This document shows, piece after piece, positions 10,791 to 24,100 of a DNA stretch of 64,000 nucleotides. The notes beneath the pieces are model-generated. The model ran no database searches and was not told the origin of the DNA. It saw only the letters and a list, made by a program, of their open reading frames with translations. This stretch comes from Excoecaria cochinchinensis. Its lineage: Eukaryota; Streptophyta; Magnoliopsida; Malpighiales; Euphorbiaceae. The translations under genes were made by a program, and so were the position numbers. Within the stretch, counting starts at the first letter, position 1; each line of letters starts with the position of its first letter. The stretch covers positions 14,137,501 to 14,201,500 of the forward strand of contig CANTUQ010000058.1 of the NCBI GenBank assembly GCA_947683425.1, read 5' to 3'.

Positions 10791-10805
10791 ATGGGGGGGG
10801 ACTTA
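10791..10805 (+). other. Polypurine tract of Tat-type gypsy element
   Basis: ATGGGGGGGGA followed by CTTA lies directly before the 3' LTR (10806). This is the expected priming site for plus-strand DNA. Confidence 0.85.
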
Positions 10806-11364
10806 TGATACTCATGGCTCGGATTATGCCTCGGAATATGCCTCCGGATAGTGCCCGGCCTTAGTTCAATGATACAAGAACAAAGCATCTAACTCGGTAA
10901 GGTACTCGGTTCACCTGACTACAGGTACTCTGTCATATAACTCGGAAAGCTCTCATAGTCGCCTAAATACTGAGCCCGGTCCATCGTAGAGCTCGGTAAC
11001 TCCAAAGATAGATCGGTTCGACAAAACAGCTGTCATACCCGTTATACAGTGAACTAGCCGTTAAGGTAACCGTTGTTCACACTCATTGCCCATCAATTAA
11101 AGTAACCGGGCCCCAAATGGTCATCATGAGTAATGGACTTATAAAAGAAGCACAACACCTCCTAAGGTACATTCTTCTTTTTTCTCAGATTTCAGAAACT
11201 CTCTCTTTATCATACTTGATTTTCCAAAATTACTGACTTGACCGTCGGAGTCTCCCTTGTCGGAAATCCGCCGGAATCTTATTTTCAGGTGATTGCCCGG
11301 ACGTAGCTCAGAAGAAGCTCGGAACATCCTTCCCAGCTTCCCCGGAAAATTCGCTCGGTCATCA
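10806..11364 (+). repeat. 3' LTR of Tat-type gypsy element
   Basis: 559 bp, the same length as the 5' LTR with two substitutions seen. It is followed immediately by CACAT, the second copy of the target duplication. Confidence 0.93.
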
Positions 11365-11369
11365 CACAT

Positions 11370-12111
11370 CAATAAAATTTTCTAATCAAATTAGCCAAAG
11401 TGCCAATGTAAACAATGTCATAAACTGCCAGAGTTTGTGGTGTCAATGGTAGTAGCTCCAAAGATGACTGCAAGAAAAGCCTCCTTACCTAAAACAAACT
11501 TCTAAATTCACGACAGCTGAATACTTGGATTTGAATAACTCATTTCCATTTCCAGTAACTCATTGCAGTAGAATTACATTCATCCATGTGGTTTCTTTGG
11601 CAATGGAGTACACCTCCAGTTCCACAAAACACGAACCGCATTGCTAGTAGTATCTTTCCACATTTCAGAAAATAGATATGATTATCAAATCCATTGTTCA
11701 TTTTGTAATTTAAATTTGTGATTCATACATTGGAATACCAGCTTCACAAATTATTCAAACAACATAAGAATTTCTCCTTTGTACACAGTAGGCAGAGAAA
11801 ATTGGTCATTTCTTTTTATGTCCAGCAGCAGGGTGGAACAAAAATTCCTCATGCAAATAATTGCAATAAATATCGTTGCAAGCAACTGTATGTTACAATA
11901 GTTTATAGAAAATGTAAGCTGTGGTGAAGTTAATGGCTTTAACCAGAGGTGGAACAAGCAGTCACCCCCTAAACCACAATCTCTTAGTTGTCAGCTACAA
12001 TGCAACTGTTGACGTACAACCCTAATACCCGGTCTTTCAAGTACCTGGAGTAGCTGTCGCATGTATGAGACGCATGTGATCACATGCCAACCAAACCAGA
12101 TGTTTCCAAAT
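11370..12111. other. Downstream flank and likely 3' UTR of the tomosyn-like gene
   Basis: No coding sequence recognised. The part nearest 12112 should hold the 3' untranslated region of the minus-strand gene. I could not place its poly(A) signal with confidence. Confidence 0.45.
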
Positions 12112-15100
12112 TCATATTTGCCACCATTTCCGATTCTCCATTGCTTTAACGAGCTCATTTGCTAATGATGCAAAGTCTTCAGCTCCGCTTTGCAGCTCTG
12201 CTGTGCGCCTACTCATTCTCTGAGGAGTGAAGGAATAAAATAAATTTTAGGGACCACTCAATACACACAGAAAGTTGAATGATGTAGATGAACAAATTGA
12301 GATGAATATAAAAGCCGCTTCGCTAAAATCGACAAGAAGTGTTAGTAATATAACATACAAGGACTACACCTGAGAAGTATAATTCTAATTATAGTTTTCT
12401 TTGGCTAACACTTAAATTGGTGACTAAGAGGATAAAATAAAAAGGAAAACTTAGCTCATGCCACCAGTAGGATTGTCATTCTCTCATAAAAAAACTCAAT
12501 AAAACACAGGAGGCATGTCATATCCAAGCAAGAGTTATTTGCCCCCCAGTGAAAATAATGCATACGTTCTATAGTATTACTCAAAATCATACCTCCAGTC
12601 TTTCCTGCCTTTCTGCAAGCTTGTTTCTTGCATGTGCAGCAGCTGTTGAGGCATCCTGAAAGCAAATTCACATGAAATAAGGCGATCCATTCAAATTTAT
12701 ATTACCACAGAAAGTAAAATTCTGACTACTGAAAGCAACATATTACCCCAGCTTTTCTATATTGAGCTATAATTTCTTCAGGAGTCCTCATTCTGGGTTT
12801 CATATCATCAGCCTTGCCCAGTAACTGTTCCCTTTCTGTGTTCTTCTCTGCAAGAAAAAGAAAAAGGTTATATTGTGAAGCACTTGATGAGTTAAAACAT
12901 CCATCAAATAGAGAAAAGTCAAATTTACCTCTCTTCATATTTTTCACTTCCTGTGATGATGCAGTTGCAGAAGGCAGAGGAGATTCTTCTATCTCAATAT
13001 CATCTGCACTTAACAAAAGCTTTCAGGGATAAAATAATCAGACAGAAAAAAGATGGACATGATAATAGATGCGGGCAAAACCTATATCAAGCTCCATAGC
13101 TTCCTCATGATCAGGGACAGTTGGAGATACTTCTGAGAATGGAGACTTCAAAAATATGCTTTCCAAGTGACTAAAGTCGGATTCAGCAGTTGGAGTAATG
13201 CCCAAAGTCTGCTCCATTTTCCCTGTTCTAAAGCCTTTGGTTATCCCAGCTAGAATCCCAAATTTAGTACCCTGTGGGAATTTATATAAGCTACAACTCA
13301 AGAATTACAAGGACATAAATCTGAACAGGAAAACCCTTATGACAATTTATTTGAACCTGCTTTTTCTTCTGATTTAATGAGAAGCTAATGGCAGCATCTG
13401 CAGCAGCAGCAAGGACCTTATCATGCAGACATGGAAAAGACTTTGAAGTCCTAGAAAAAGCATTTTAGTTTTGTTAAATATTTGACTTTATGAAAATGCT
13501 TTTGTCATGGCATTTGCTAACAAGAAATAAGGTACCTCAAACAATTTTCACCGGTTAGTAATGACACGAAGGCCACCTCACACCCATTTGCCTACAATAC
13601 TTGAGATTAGAAACAAAGAACTATTGAATTATCATGAGAACATAATGATTCAGACAATTAGAAAGAATAGATACCAATGTAATCTGCCCATTGTCGGAAC
13701 TCATCATCTTCTCCATGTTTCCTTTGAAGCTCCACCTAAGAATTGACGCTAAGGAGCTTTCTTTCACTAACTCAAAATCTGGGAATGATCTGCCCAAATA
13801 CAAGAATTGCAGATATCAATGAATTTGCCTTTTACAATGGGTACTGAGCTTTGCTTTAAAAACATTTAAAATACATAATGTCAAGAAAGCAAGTTACTTT
13901 CTATAATCAAGATTCTTTCATTAATTATCTGAGTGCAGTAAGCTTTTCACCTGATTTCAATTAATCCATTCCGAAACAGCGAGACTAGTCCACAGACTTT
14001 GTCATCTTTCTTGAAAAGTGATGTCCAACAGCAAGGGTTTGCATATCTCACTTTAGAAATGGACTTTTTCTTTCCCTAAAAAACATATATCTATCAGTTA
14101 GCTTACCAACAGAGTGTGATGCTGTTGGAAGTATCAACAAGGGTAACAGAGCTACCTGAATCACATTTTTTATAAAGTAGAAACGCAATGAATCCTCACA
14201 GCAAAGCAAAATAAGTGAATCTAATGAGAAATGATGGCCGCTGCTATTTGAGCTAACCCCTGTTAAAATAGTTTTATCGGTAGCCTGATTCTCATTAGTA
14301 GGTGCATCATGGCTAGACTCATCAAGAAGCTTCACATTGTTTGAGCCAACTTCTGATGTACTATTATCCTCTGTGAATTATTGAAAAAAGAAAAAAGGTT
14401 CCAAAGTTCTTCAATTTGCAAGTCCAAGCAAAAATCAGAAAAGAAAAGAAGAAAAGGTCTCAAGGCCATCCCAAATCATACTTGCCTATGACATACATGG
14501 AAACTGCAACTGATTTCTTCTTTGGGTGCCATGGATGAGAGCTGATTGTGCAGCCAGTACTGCCATCAATGATGTTAAGAGATGCATCCTTGGTCAAGAA
14601 AAACACGACTTCCTCTTCAGGGTTCACTATGTTATTGGTTTCTGAATGTTTTGGGCTTTTCCCAAGGTTACAAATGTTTTCACGTTTTGTCCAGGTTATT
14701 GAAACAACTGGAGAGCTGGAGCTAGACCAAGAGTCTCTGAAGAACAGAACTGATAATGAGTTCATGTCTAGGACCACCACCTGAAATACAACCATAAGTT
14801 TAAAATTCATCTGAACAATAAAAATAAGAAGCAGGCAATCATTACATAGGAAAGATAGGATTTATGAATGAGACTTACCTTGGCACATTCAAAACCCACA
14901 GCAAGTTTGGCTCCAGACTTCGTAAATTGCAGTACATGAATTGGGGAATCGAGAAGAGAAAAAACAGCCTTACATTGAGGTCCTTTCCCTTGAGGCAAAA
15001 TTTGAACTACAATAGAGGTGCATATGTTAGTTTGAGCAAGTAGAAGGTCTAACTTACAGTGAATTGAGACAAACTTGACAATGATACAGTGCAAAAGCTG

Positions 15101-18100
15101 TGACTTTTATTTTTATTTTTTTTAACAAGCAACTGAGAACACTGTCATATGGCTTTTCTGGAGCATATGCAGCAATTTCACCGTGAATCAGATGAACCAA
15201 TTAAATCTCCAAGAAGCGATCTTTGCTGTCTAATATTTATCTCAATTACACTCTTGATATGTGAAAATAAATAAAGCCTATGACAAACAGTCTTAGTGAA
15301 CTTCCAAACAGCTTCTCTTTTTCTGAAAGTTCTTTGGTTGCCTGTCATCATAGATTACTATCATAATTTGTCCCATTAGATTTCATTCAAATAGTCACAT
15401 TTAATCTTAATTAAATATTTCCCATATAACTTTTAATTCTCAATGTAGATATTTTCTGAAAGAGTTGATGCTGTAAACCACTCAGGTTCACAATAACTTT
15501 AATTATTTTTTTCAACATCAACTAATTCGTTTTTAGGTATGTATAACCATCCGTCCAGTATCTGAAACCCACTGACTCGAGTAATCTAAATTCGTGCTAG
15601 GCAGGCCCTCAAAGGGGGGTAAAGCACTCCCTTCCAAGTATATAGAGATGCTCTCCATACCCAATACTTGAACCTGATACCTCTGCTTAAGGGAAAGGGC
15701 TAAACTATTCCTAACAGATTGAAAATTTCACATCAATTTCGATAATGGGACATTAGATAATAAGTAGGTACTAAAGCCCAGCCAATGACGATCTTCTCCG
15801 AACCTAATTACATTCTATCCTTCAAAAGAATAAGAAAAAAACACAGGAATTTCAATTTATTGACAAGAACAAAGTACAAAAAAAAAAAAAAAAAAAAAAG
15901 AGAGAGAGAGAAAAACTCCTTGAATCTGGACTCACATGTCATAAAAAGATAATAAATCGTATGATGACAAAAGTGGTCAGTTGTAGACTATATATGTTAG
16001 AGAATCTCAGATTCTTTAACTTACTAAAAAGATTAGGTACAGCTGTAAATAGCTAATTAACAGCTAGGATTCTTTTTTGGCTGATTGCTAGGCCAATTAT
16101 AATCTTTCCTAATTTATTTATTCAGTGACTGATTTATAGGGATTAGCTTGTTACCTAAAATAGGAAATTGACCTTGTATTTATATGTGTATTCAGTTATG
16201 TAATAAAATAAATAGAAATTCCAGTTTTCTGTTCATGGTATCAGAGCTTCTCTACAGCCCTTTCACACCCTAATTTTTTTTTTTAATCTTGGGTGTTAGT
16301 TGCCGAACTCCCCTCAATTCTTCTCCAATCAGTTTTTTCCCTCTGTGTCTCATTATGACGGATTTATCCGGGAACCCACCTGCTACTATTAGTACCAGTA
16401 CTGATGTTAACCAATCTGAGACGTCAAATGAGTCAAAAGGAGAACTACAAAACATTCAATCTTTCTACAGGCTCAATGGCCGGAATTATCTTCAATGGTC
16501 TTAGATTGTTAAGACCTTCCTTAAAGGAAAAGGAAAATTGAACCATCTTATGGGAACTGGACCTGCTGTTGAAGATGCCACATTCGCAAAATGGGACGAA
16601 GAAGATTCCATGATAATGTCATGGTTGTGGAACTCTATGACACCTGAAGTAAGCCGAACCTGTATGTTCCTAACAACTACTAGAGAAGTTTGGGAAACTG
16701 TTCGTCAGACCTATTCAAAAATGCAAGATGCTGCGTTGACTTATGAGATCCGAACCAAAATCAATACCACAAAGCAAGGTAACCTTTCTGTCACTGAGTA
16801 CTATAGTACTATGAAAGGCTTATGGCTTGAATTGGATTATTATCAAAACTTTAAGATGAAGTGTGGAGAAGATGCTGCCATGTTGCAGAAATTTGTGGAA
16901 AGAGAGAGAATCTTTGAATTTCTTGCAGGCCTCAATATGGATTTTGATCAAGTTCGAGTTCAGGTCCTCGGGAAAGAAATCCTCCCATCTCTTGAGGGTG
17001 TTTTCTCTATAATACGGGCTGAGGAGAGTCGCCGAGGAGTGATGCTTGACAATCCAATAAATGAGGGATCAGCCATGAATTCCGTAAAGGATGGACATAC
17101 TGCCGAGGCCAATAAAAATGAAAGGCAATCCAATCGAGAAGGGGTCTGGTGCACTTATTGCAAGAAGGCACGTCACACCAAGGATACTTGCTGGAAACTT
17201 CATGGAAAGCCACCAAATATTGGAGGAAAGGGAGGTAATCGTGGAGGACAGTTCCGAGGACAAGCCCACATGACAAATGTTGTGGATGTTCTTAATGAAA
17301 GGCCAAATCAAGATGGGTTTGAAACTCTTAAGGAAGAGATTGAAAAGCTGAAATCCACGTTGAAAACAGTTGGGACGCCTGGAAGCTCTTGTTCTTTAGC
17401 TCAATCAGGTAAGTTCTCTAATTCTTATGCCCTTAGTGCCTCTTGTCCTGTCCAAAATAGTACTTGGATCATAGATTCAGGTGCTACTGATAATATGGTT
17501 TTTTCACATCAGCCCTTTATCTCATATAAACCTTGTCCTAGTAATAAAAAAATAAAAATTGCAGATGGAAGTTTTGCTACTGCTGCTGGTCAGGGAACTA
17601 TTCCTATTACTTCCAAAATTGTGTTAAAAGATGTCCTACATGTTCCTAAATTAGCTGCGAACCTTTTGTCCATCAAACAAGTGACATGTGATTTGAATTG
17701 TAAAGTAACTTTCTATCCCACACACTGTATTTTGCAGGACCTGGTCTCGGGGAAGATGATTGGACTTGCTAAGGAAAGGAATGGGCTCTATATCCTTGAT
17801 ACTAAGGCAGACAAAAATTGTTCCCTTTCGAAATCCTATCTATCCAGCCATTCTACCAATAAAGAGGATATTTTACTACACCATTATCGTCTTGGTCATC
17901 GACCATTTAGTTTGCTCAAAACTATGTTCCCATTGTTATTCAAAAATATTGAAGTGAGTAATTGGCATTGTGATGTGTGTGAGCTTGCTAAACACAAGCA
18001 TGTTTCTTATCCTTTGAGTAATACTAGAAGTACGGTTCCTTTTTCATTAATCCATTCAGATATATGGGGTCCTTCTAAAGTTTTGAACATTACAGGGGCA

Positions 18101-21100
18101 AGGTGGTTTGTTACATTCATAGATGATTGTACAAGGGTAACCTGGATTTATCTTATGAAAAACAAATCTGAAGTTGGTGAAATTTTTCCAAGGTTTTTCC
18201 AAATGATCAAAAACCAATTTGGGATGAGAATAAAAAACCTACGGAGTGATAATGCGAGAGATTACTTCAACCAAAATCTTTCATCTTTCCTTCAAAAAAA
18301 GGGAATTGTTCATTACTCATCTTGTGTTAATACACCGCAGCAAAACGGGGTAGCCGAGAGAAAAAATAGACACCTCTTAGAAGTCACACGAGCACTATTA
18401 TTTCAAAATGATGTTCCTAAGTGTTATTGGGGGGAATCAGTTCTTACTGCAGCTCACTTGATAAATAGAATGCCCTCTAAGGTTCTCGGTTTAAAGAGTC
18501 CAATGAATGTATTTCATGAGTATTTCCCGCATTCACAAATTGCTTCCGGATTACCCCCAAAAGTTTTTGGTTGTGTGGTCTTTGTTCATATTCATGATGT
18601 CAACCGAGGAAAACTTGATCCAAGGGCATTAAAATGCATCTTTGTTGGTTATTCTTCTACAAAAAAGGGTTATAAATGCTATCATCCACCTTCCCGTAAA
18701 TTTTTCACTTCAATGGATGTTACTTTTGCTGAAAAACAGCCTTTCTATTCAAGTTCTTCAGGGGGAGAGTGTGAGCAAAGATAAAGAACATGTACTGTTT
18801 TTACCTGATTTACAGGTTACTACTCAACCTGAAACTGTCCAGTCTAAAACCTCTGCCTCACCACCTTTTGATCAGCCACAAGACCAGCACACTGACCAGC
18901 CACATAACCAGCCTCTTAACCCATCAGAATCAAGTCTCAATAACCCATCAGAATCAAATCTCAATATACATCCAGTTGCTGAAAAATCTATCCTAGTCTA
19001 CTCAAGGAGAAAAGAGCCTAATTCTACTCAATTGCAAGTTCAAGATTCAACTCTTGAACCAGGTATGCAGTCACAATTATCCTCTCCACTGATTCATGAT
19101 TTGGATGTTCCTATAGCTGTTAGAAAAGGAGTTCGAAATTGCACACAACATCCTATTTCTCACTTTGTTTCTTATGATAAAATCTCACATAAACACCGCT
19201 GCTTGCTCACTAATTTAGATACAGTTTCTATTCCCCAAAACTTCAAAGAGGCACTTAGGGATGAGAATTGGAAAATTGCCATGAATGAGGAAATGAATGC
19301 ACTTAATAAAAATAATACATGGGAAATTGTTGATCATCCGAAAGATAAGAAACTTGTAGGATGTAAGTGGGTGTATACAATCAAATTTAATGCAGATGGG
19401 TCTTTGGAGAGGTACAAGGCTAGATTAGTAGCCAAAGGATACACTCAAACACATGGGGTGGATTATCAAGAGACTTTTGCTCCAGTAGCTAAGATGAACA
19501 CAGTCCGCATTCTTTTATCGTTAGCTGCTAATTTTAATTGGTATTCACAGCAATTTGATGTCAAGAATGCCTTTTTACATGGTGATCTTGAGGAAGAGGT
19601 GTACATGGATCCTCCACCGGGTTTTGAGAGAAACTTCAAAGATAATCAAGTGTGCAGATTACGAAAGGCACTTTATGGGCTTAAGCAATCACCACGGGCT
19701 TGGTTTGGAAAATTTACAAAAGTAATGCTACGGATAGGCTACAAACAAAGCCAAGGAGATCATACTCTCTTCTTTAGACACTCAACGGCAGGGAAACTTA
19801 CAATCTTGATAGTATATGTCGATGATATCATTATGACAGGTAATGATGAGGAGGAAATTCTGAAGCTTAAAGCTAGACTTGCAAAAGAATTTGAGATCAA
19901 AGAGCTTGGGAAGCTCAAATATTTCCTAGGGATCGAAGTAGCTCGATCTAAAGAAGGTATTTTTATTTCCCAACAAAAATACATTCTAGATCTCCTACGA
20001 GAGACAGGAATGATGGGATGCAAGCCCATTGATACACCAATCGAAAAAAATCATCGGTTGAGTGAAGCAAAAGATGATGAAGTTGTTGATAAAGGAAGGT
20101 ATCAGAAGTTGGTTGGAAAACTAATCTACTTGTCACATACACGTCCGGATATTGCATATGCTGTAGGAGTGATAAGTCAATTCATGCATGACCCCAAGAA
20201 GGTTCATTTACAGGCTGCATATAGAGTGATTCAATACCTTAAATCTACTCCTGGAAAAGGAATCATGTTTAGAAAAGGAGCAGATGTAACTGTAGAAGCC
20301 TACACAGATGCAGATTATGCTGGTTCACTCACAGATCGACGCTCAACAACAGGTTATTGTACTATGATTGGTGGGAACTTGGTGACATGGAGGAGTAAAA
20401 AGCAGGCAGTAGTATCCAGATCAAGTGCAGAAGCTGAGTTCCGTGCAATGGCTCAAGGAATTTGTGAACTCTTGTGGATAAAGAAAATTTTAGAAGATTT
20501 GCAGGTTAAATGGCATGGACCAATGAAGCTGTATTGTGACAACAAATCTGCTATAAGCATTGCACATAATCCAGTTCAACATGATAGAACAAAACATGTT
20601 GAGATTGACCGACACTTCATCAAGGAAAAGATTGAAAGTGGAATGATTTGCACTCCTTATGTTCCTACAAATGGTCAAATGGCTGATGTGCTCACAAAAG
20701 GATTGGACAGCTCAACCTTCAGAAACATTGTTAGCAAGCTGGGAATGGAAAACATTTATTCTCCAGCTTGAGGGGGAGTGTTAGAGAATCTCAGATTCTT
20801 TAACTTACTAAAAAGATTAGGTACAGCTGTAAATAGCTAATTAACAGCTAGGATTCTTTTTTGGCTGATTGCTAGGCCAATTATAATCTTTCCTAATTTA
20901 TTTATTCAGTGACTGATTTATAGGGATTAGCTTGTTACCTAAAATAGGAAATTGACCTTGTATTTATATGTGTATTCAGTTATGTAATAAAATAAGTAGA
21001 AATTCCAGTTTTCTGTTCAATATAGAAGGCACATATTCAACTTACTTTCATGTTTAGCCTCTGTCACAAAGTGAAAACTTGTATCATCTGAGACATGATT

Positions 21101-24100
21101 GAGATTATATATGCGAACCTACATGTTGATATCGTGGCATGAGATTATGGCATACTTAGGCATAAAGGCAGGAAAGAGAGGAAAAAGAAGCACACTCAGG
21201 AGATATTTCTAACCAGTCCACATTTATTGCCAACAGCCAAAATTAAGGACGGGGAACAGAAATCGATATCTGATACTGGACCATTAAAACCAGCAACTTC
21301 TACACCTTCCACCTGCCAATCATAGTGGTTACAACTTGCATGAAACCTGCACAGGAATATTTCATGGAAGTTTTACAGTGTAAGTCTAACCTTGCCTTCT
21401 AGAACACAAAGAAGTGAAAGGACAGCATATGAGGCACTCCATAACCAAACAGATCCATCTTGATAACCAGCTATATACACATTTTCAACACCGATTTGTT
21501 CTACTGAAGAAAAATGAGCAGGTGTACCTCCAGTCAAGGGCCAGTTTTTACCATTAGCCTGGGCAAGTGTGGGGCCTTGTTTTTTAATCGAGGCCATCTG
21601 AAAAATTGTCATGTGAAACAATTTAACGAAATACAATCAACCGAGAATGAATGGCTTCAATTATGACACAGCACTATTTAGGAGAGTTAGGTACCTTTGA
21701 CAGAATTCTCAATGAGTTTTCACATGCGGGGAACGAAAAAAATTTTGCCAGAGTAATGGCTGGATCAGCCATAGGTACCACTTCAGAATAGTCCACAGCA
21801 CAGACAGATGCTTTCCTTTCTTGCTGAGATAGAATTGCAGATAAGCTAGTGTCATCATAAAGATGCAGTTGTCCAGGATTTGTCAATACAAAAAGAGCAA
21901 CTTTTTGATTACCCCTAATTGACCCAGCACTTGGTAACAAAATCATGTCAGCAAATGAACCAGTAAGTGTGACTTCTGTGCGACCTTTACATGTTAATGT
22001 CTCCATTCCAGATGACCATTCTAGGGTCAATACCTGTTGCACCCAGATAACATTTCAGAGCAATCACATATTAATGAAAAAATGAAAAATAATAAATATT
22101 AAAAATGCTGGTTCTATAATGAACCGAATACAGTCATATTAATTATATGGCAATCACATAACAAAAGCTAATATAACTAGAACATTCTTAACACAGTAGG
22201 TTCCATCATCACTATGTAAACAATTCAATGATCCATGACAATTCTATGAAGGAGATAAAATCTGATACAAAACTTATTGTAGAAATAGGCAAATAGCACA
22301 TGCACAATTTTGGCGTTCCATGTTATTCTAATAAAGGTGCTTAAGAATCTCTCTCTGCGAGAAACTTTAATGGTTCTGACATATAGAACAAAGTTTTAAC
22401 GAAATTCCACTCCAGAGCTCTATCTCAAATATATATACATGAAGAAAATTGGATGAACAGGTAATATTAATCTTAAACCAACAAAAGAAAGCACAAATTC
22501 TTGATTGAAAAAAGACTTCATAGTTACTAAAGAAAACCTAAATTAAACAAAGTACAGGGATTGGGCTAAATTCCTGCAAAAGCACTGATTAACTATAATC
22601 CAAATTTGAGAGTACAAAGATATCGAGCACATGAATTTCTCTTTTAATTGTCTCGCTTTTTAAACAATAATGCTAAAAAGTTTTCCACTGGAATGTAGCA
22701 TCTACAGAACCACCGATACTTGAAAATCTGATTGCATTTGTGAATACCAAGGCATTTTTTTTTCTTTCAAAGTCATGTTTTTGACATTACTATCAACTTT
22801 TTAACCTAAGAGATTATGGAGCACGAGCGCAGAGGTATATCCAACAGAAACAACAAAAAAGAAAAAGGTGAATGGTTCTGAAACACAAATTACCGTCAGA
22901 ACTTCTTCAGATCCTATTTCATCGCCACCATAAATGAACAATTGACCATCACAATCATTACTTGCTTTATGGTTTGCAGACCAGTGCAAGACAATAACAG
23001 GCAGCCTCCTTACAGCAGATGATAATTGCAGCTTAACAACATTGCTGCTTGAATGTTCATTTTGTTGACCTCTAATTGAGGGAGCAGTTGATGTTTTCCA
23101 AAACAAGATATCTCCATCAACATATCCAACAGCAAGAGTGGACCCAGTGGAAGATGCCCAACAAAGAGCACTTATCTCTTTCTCCTGCAGTTGGCTTTGA
23201 GATATGTCGTCTTGAATATTATTATCTACTCCAGTTTGGGGATCAACATTTCTATCCTTTAGTAGAAGATCCTTACTACCTCCAACAAATAGAATTTGAG
23301 CTTCAGAAACATCCCAGAGAATTATCAGTCCATTTTCATATGCAATCAGCACTCTGCAAAAGAATTATACGAGCAGATTTGAAGAAATGGGTACAACAGG
23401 CTGTTCTTATACTTCAATAGCTTAAAGATATAATCCCATTGCTTATTTCATCTGATTGAAGATGTTGAAATAGAGCATGCATAGCAAAAAATATAGGAGC
23501 ACACTAAATTCTGGGACAAGGAAGGAATGTTTAGTACTTTTAAAACAACAGCATAGCCATGATGGTGTATAAATGTATTAAGTCACCACTACCCTTATGC
23601 CTAGAAAAACTATAACTATCAGTAAGAATTTTGTTATTTTCTAGTGATCAATTCTTAATAATCCAAAAAATCACCACTCCAGGAGTCAAAAAAACCATAA
23701 TGGGTTTTATAGGATAAAGGAGATCAAATTAATGCATTCTGATAGCATTGACAACAGAAAAGATTTTAAATTTCAACACTCAAATATACACAAACTTCTT
23801 CACGACAAATACACAATATAATTTCAGACAATAAATGGCATGTAGACCGGATCAAAGGCCTCAATTGTAGGGGATAATTATTTTAGTAGAACTAATTCAC
23901 AATGATATTCAGTTGTCATAATTTTTTCAAAATGTTTGCATCACTATTACCTATTATGAAATGGAAACTTGTCAAGAACATGAAGAAACATCACTTTGCG
24001 TGTCATTCCAATTTTTTCATGCATTTTCAGATAATGAATAATATTGAAAAAACAAATGATGAGTTTTATGCATCATGAAAGCTTATAGTACATGATAATA

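Larger units (their letters stand above)
2239..11364 (+). mobile_element. Ty3/gypsy LTR retrotransposon, Tat-type, nearly intact (9126 bp)
   Basis: The element has two 559-bp LTRs (2239-2797 and 10806-11364). They begin TGATAC and end TCATCA and differ at only two positions that I can see (near 2710/11277 and 2773/11340). The 5-bp target duplication CACAT lies at 2234-2238 and 11365-11369. The internal order is tRNA primer site, one open gag-pol frame, a 40-bp tandem array, a spliced antisense gene, a polypurine tract and the 3' LTR. A zinc knuckle of form CX2HX4HX4C, a second archaeal-like RNase H domain before integrase, and an antisense gene downstream of pol are known traits of the plant Tat lineage (Grande, RIRE2, Ogre relatives). 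LTR identity near 99.6 percent points to a recent insertion. Confidence 0.95.
15995..21019 (+). mobile_element. Ty1/copia LTR retrotransposon inside tomosyn-like intron 12 (5025 bp)
   Basis: LTRs of 241 bp (15995-16235 and 20779-21019) differ at one base (A at 16212 versus G in the partner). The 5-bp target duplication ATATA is at 15990-15994 and 21020-21024. Domain order is Gag, protease, integrase, reverse transcriptase, RNase H, which defines Ty1/copia. It lies antisense to the host gene, and both splice sites of the intron are untouched. The near-identical LTRs imply a very recent insertion. The coding region has one stop and one frameshift, so this copy needs help in trans to move. Confidence 0.96.

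Noticed and set aside
16502..16504. Programmed read-through at the Gag stop
   Set aside because: The stop lies in the middle of Gag rather than between Gag and Pol, so a private mutation is more likely.
15990..21024. Copia element as part of a host exon or a break in the tomosyn-like gene
   Set aside because: The flanking exons (21118-21046 and 15006-14879) end in proper GT and AG sites and join in phase, so the insertion is purely intronic.
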